Assembly: GCA_945900695.1 (NCBI GenBank)
Contig: CAMDJU010000139.1
Span: forward strand, 1 to 7,176
Direction: 5' to 3'
DNA length: 7,176 nucleotides
Source of the DNA: Bordetella parapertussis
GTDB taxonomy: Bacteria; Pseudomonadota; Gammaproteobacteria; Burkholderiales; Burkholderiaceae_C
Made by a program: the position numbers and the translations under genes
The notes under the pieces: generated by a model
Told to the model about the DNA's origin: nothing
The model's database searches: none
Seen by the model: only the letters and a program-made list of their open reading frames with translations
Part shown: one piece after another, positions 5,377-7,176 of the stretch
Layout of the letters: every line of letters begins with the position of its first letter
How positions within the stretch are numbered: position 1 is the stretch's first letter

Positions 5377-7176
5377 TCAGGCTTTGACCGAATCAGCCAC
5401 TTCCTGATAGCTCTCAATCTGATTGAAGTTCAGGTACTTGTAAATTTTGCTGCCATCGGCGTTGATCACGCCCATGTCGGCCAAGTACTCGGCATGCGTC
5501 GGGATGCGCCCGAGCTTGGAGCAAATCGCCGACAACTCGGCCGAGCCCAAATACACAAACGTATTTTTGCCCAAACGGTTGGGGAAGTTGCGGGTGCTGG
5601 TCGACATCACCGTTGCGCCCTCCTTGACCTGCGCTTGGTTGCCCATGCAAAGGCTGCAACCGGGCATTTCCATGCGTGCGCCGGCGTTGCCAAACACGCC
5701 GTAATGGCCTTCTTCGGTGAGTTGCTGCGCGTCCATTTTGGTGGGCGGCGCCATCCACAATTTCACCGGGATGTCGCGCTTGCCCTCTAGCAATTTGGAC
5801 GCTGCGCGGAAGTGACCGATGTTGGTCATGCACGAACCAATGAACACCTCGTCGATCTTGGCACCGGCCACATCGCTCAGGGTCTTGGCGTCATCGGGGT
5901 CGTTGGGGCAGCACACGATGGGCTCTTTGATCTCGCTCAAATCGATCTCGATCACCTCGGTGTACTCGGCGTCTTTGTCGGCTTGCAAGAGCTGCGGATT
6001 GGCCAGCCATGCCTCCATCGCTTGGATGCGGCGACCAATGGTGCGTGCATCGGCATAGCCTTGGGCAATCATGTTCTTCAACAACACGATGTTGCTGTTG
6101 ATGTACTCAATCACCGGCTCTTTGTTGAGGTGCACGGTGCAACCAGCGGCACTGCGCTCGGCAGAGGCGTCGGACAACTCAAAGGCTTGTTCCACCTTCA
6201 AATCGGGCAGGCCTTCGATTTCCAAAATGCGGCCAGAAAAAATGTTTTTCTTGCCCTTTTTCTCCACTGTCAACAAACCCTTTTTGATCGCGTACAACGG
6301 AATGGCATGCACCAAATCGCGCAGCGTGACGCCAGGTTGCATTTGGCCTTTGAAGCGCACCAACACGCTCTCGGGCATGTCCAATGGCATCACGCCGGTG
6401 GCCGCGGCAAATGCCACCAAGCCCGAGCCTGCGGGAAAGCTGATGCCAACAGGGAAACGGGTGTGGCTGTCGGCACCGGTGCCCACGGTGTCGGGCAGGA
6501 GCATGCGGTTGAGCCACGAGTGGATGATGCCGTCGCCGGGCTTCAAGCTGATGCCACCGCGGTTGCTGATGAAATCTGGCAATTCGTGGTGCGTCTTCAC
6601 GTCGACGGGTTTGGGATAAGCAGCTGTATGGCAAAAAGACTGCATCACCAAATCAGAGCTAAAGCCCAAACACGCCAGGTCTTTCAACTCGTCGCGGGTC
6701 ATGGGTCCGGTGGTGTCTTGTGAGCCCACCGAGGTCATGCGGGGCTCGCAATAGGTGCCGGGCAACACGCCCGTCCCTTCAGGCAAACCGCAGGCGCGGC
6801 CCACCATTTTTTGCGCCAGCGTGAAACCTTTGCCGTGGCCTTTCGGGACTGCTGGTAAGCGGAATAAGGTGGAGGGTGGCAGGCCCAAAGCTTCACGCGC
6901 TTTGGCGGTCAGGCCACGGCCAATGATCAAGGGAATGCGCCCACCGGCACGCACCTCGTCAAACAACACATCGCTTTTCACCGTGAAGCTGGCGATTTCT
7001 TTGCCGTCTTTGAATGCCCGGCCTTCGTAGGGGCGCAACTCAACCACGTCGCCCATGTTCATTTGGCTCACATCCAACTCAATGGGCAAAGCACCCGCGT
7101 CTTCCATGGTGTTGTAAAAAATCGGAGCAATTTTGCTGCCCAAACACACACCGCCAAAACGCTTGTTGGGCACAAA
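5377..7176 (-). CDS. acnB: Aconitate hydratase B, C-terminal 599 residues
   Basis: AcnB interconverts citrate and isocitrate through cis-aconitate in the TCA cycle; some AcnB proteins also act on 2-methylisocitrate. When its iron-sulfur cluster is lost, the E. coli enzyme binds mRNA. The visible part begins in the swivel domain (FVPNKRFGG, then [10 protein letters not shown] and [18 protein letters not shown]) and continues through the catalytic domains. Clear blocks include [20 protein letters not shown] (148-167, counting from the valine encoded at 7171-7173), DSHTRFP (235-241) and [17 protein letters not shown] (341-357). The three [4Fe-4S] cysteines are present: C448 in IGSCMTN, and C506 and C509 in GCSLCMGNQ, spaced almost as in E. 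coli (C710, C769, C772). From that comparison the full protein should be about 860 residues, so about 260 residues, including the HEAT-like domain, lie beyond the window. The GTG at 7171-7173 is internal, not a start. It is convergent with the Bug-family gene and intact as far as visible. Confidence 0.97.
   Translation of the reverse strand, partial: FVPNKRFGGVCLGSKIAPIFYNTMEDAGALPIELDVSQMNMGDVVELRPYEGRAFKDGKEIASFTVKSDVLFDEVRAGGRIPLIIGRGLTAKAREALGLPPSTLFRLPAVPKGHGKGFTLAQKMVGRACGLPEGTGVLPGTYCEPRMTSVGSQDTTGPMTRDELKDLACLGFSSDLVMQSFCHTAAYPKPVDVKTHHELPDFISNRGGISLKPGDGIIHSWLNRMLLPDTVGTGADSHTRFPVGISFPAGSGLVAFAAATGVMPLDMPESVLVRFKGQMQPGVTLRDLVHAIPLYAIKKGLLTVEKKGKKNIFSGRILEIEGLPDLKVEQAFELSDASAERSAAGCTVHLNKEPVIEYINSNIVLLKNMIAQGYADARTIGRRIQAMEAWLANPQLLQADKDAEYTEVIEIDLSEIKEPIVCCPNDPDDAKTLSDVAGAKIDEVFIGSCMTNIGHFRAASKLLEGKRDIPVKLWMAPPTKMDAQQLTEEGHYGVFGNAGARMEMPGCSLCMGNQAQVKEGATVMSTSTRNFPNRLGKNTFVYLGSAELSAICSKLGRIPTHAEYLADMGVINADGSKIYKYLNFNQIESYQEVADSVKA

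Noticed and set aside
5812..6723. A 303-codon open frame on + opposite acnB
   Set aside because: It lies wholly antisense to a highly conserved acnB coding sequence. Its translation is histidine- and glycine-rich, as expected from the reverse complement of GC-rich codons, and shows no family motif.
1..7176. Mobile element, CRISPR array, tRNA or defence island
   Set aside because: No direct-repeat array, terminal inverted repeats, transposase or integrase motifs, or tRNA-like cloverleaf sequence was seen. All genes look like housekeeping or ordinary accessory chromosomal genes.

Overview
The window is an ordinary stretch of a bacterial chromosome, almost certainly a betaproteobacterium of the Burkholderiales and most likely a Comamonadaceae relative such as Limnohabitans or Rhodoferax. 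That placement rests on four things: the style of the ribosomal protein S20 and AcnB sequences, a DUF3579 gene beside the arginine genes, a Bug-type (TctC) solute-binding protein, and moderately high GC with the codon choice that goes with it. No phage, transposon, CRISPR, toxin-antitoxin or defence genes are visible.

Left part (1-850): the 3' end of rpsT (S20) on + is followed by a short 3' UTR with an unusual set of interchangeable hairpin arms. Next comes a strong intrinsic terminator with A and T tracts on both sides, which can serve both rpsT and the convergent DUF3579 gene on -. A 210-base non-coding stretch then separates the divergent DUF3579 gene and argD and should hold both promoters.

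Arginine part (851-2984): argD (acetylornithine aminotransferase) and argF (anabolic ornithine carbamoyltransferase) form a tight pair on + with a 7-base gap. The argF Shine-Dalgarno runs into the argD stop codon. Together they make N-acetylornithine in the ArgD step and convert ornithine to citrulline in the ArgF step. The enzyme linking these steps (ArgJ or ArgE) and argG are not in the window.

Right-middle part (2985-5347): a group A FAD-dependent aromatic-ring-type monooxygenase on - converges on argF with only 50 bases between their stops and no clear terminator. A 119-base intergenic region with a perfect 10-base palindrome divides it from a divergent Bug-family periplasmic binding protein on +. 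The shared intergenic region hints that these two belong to one uptake-and-oxidation function, but no substrate can be read from the sequence.

Right end (5315-7176): a second bidirectional terminator sits between the Bug gene and acnB on -. AcnB (aconitase B, TCA cycle) is cut by the window edge; its last 599 residues are present, including all three iron-sulfur cysteines.

I do not see a previously undescribed system here. The observations most worth a check are the alternating hairpin arms after rpsT, the Tat-like signal on the orphan Bug protein, and the palindrome between the Bug and monooxygenase genes.
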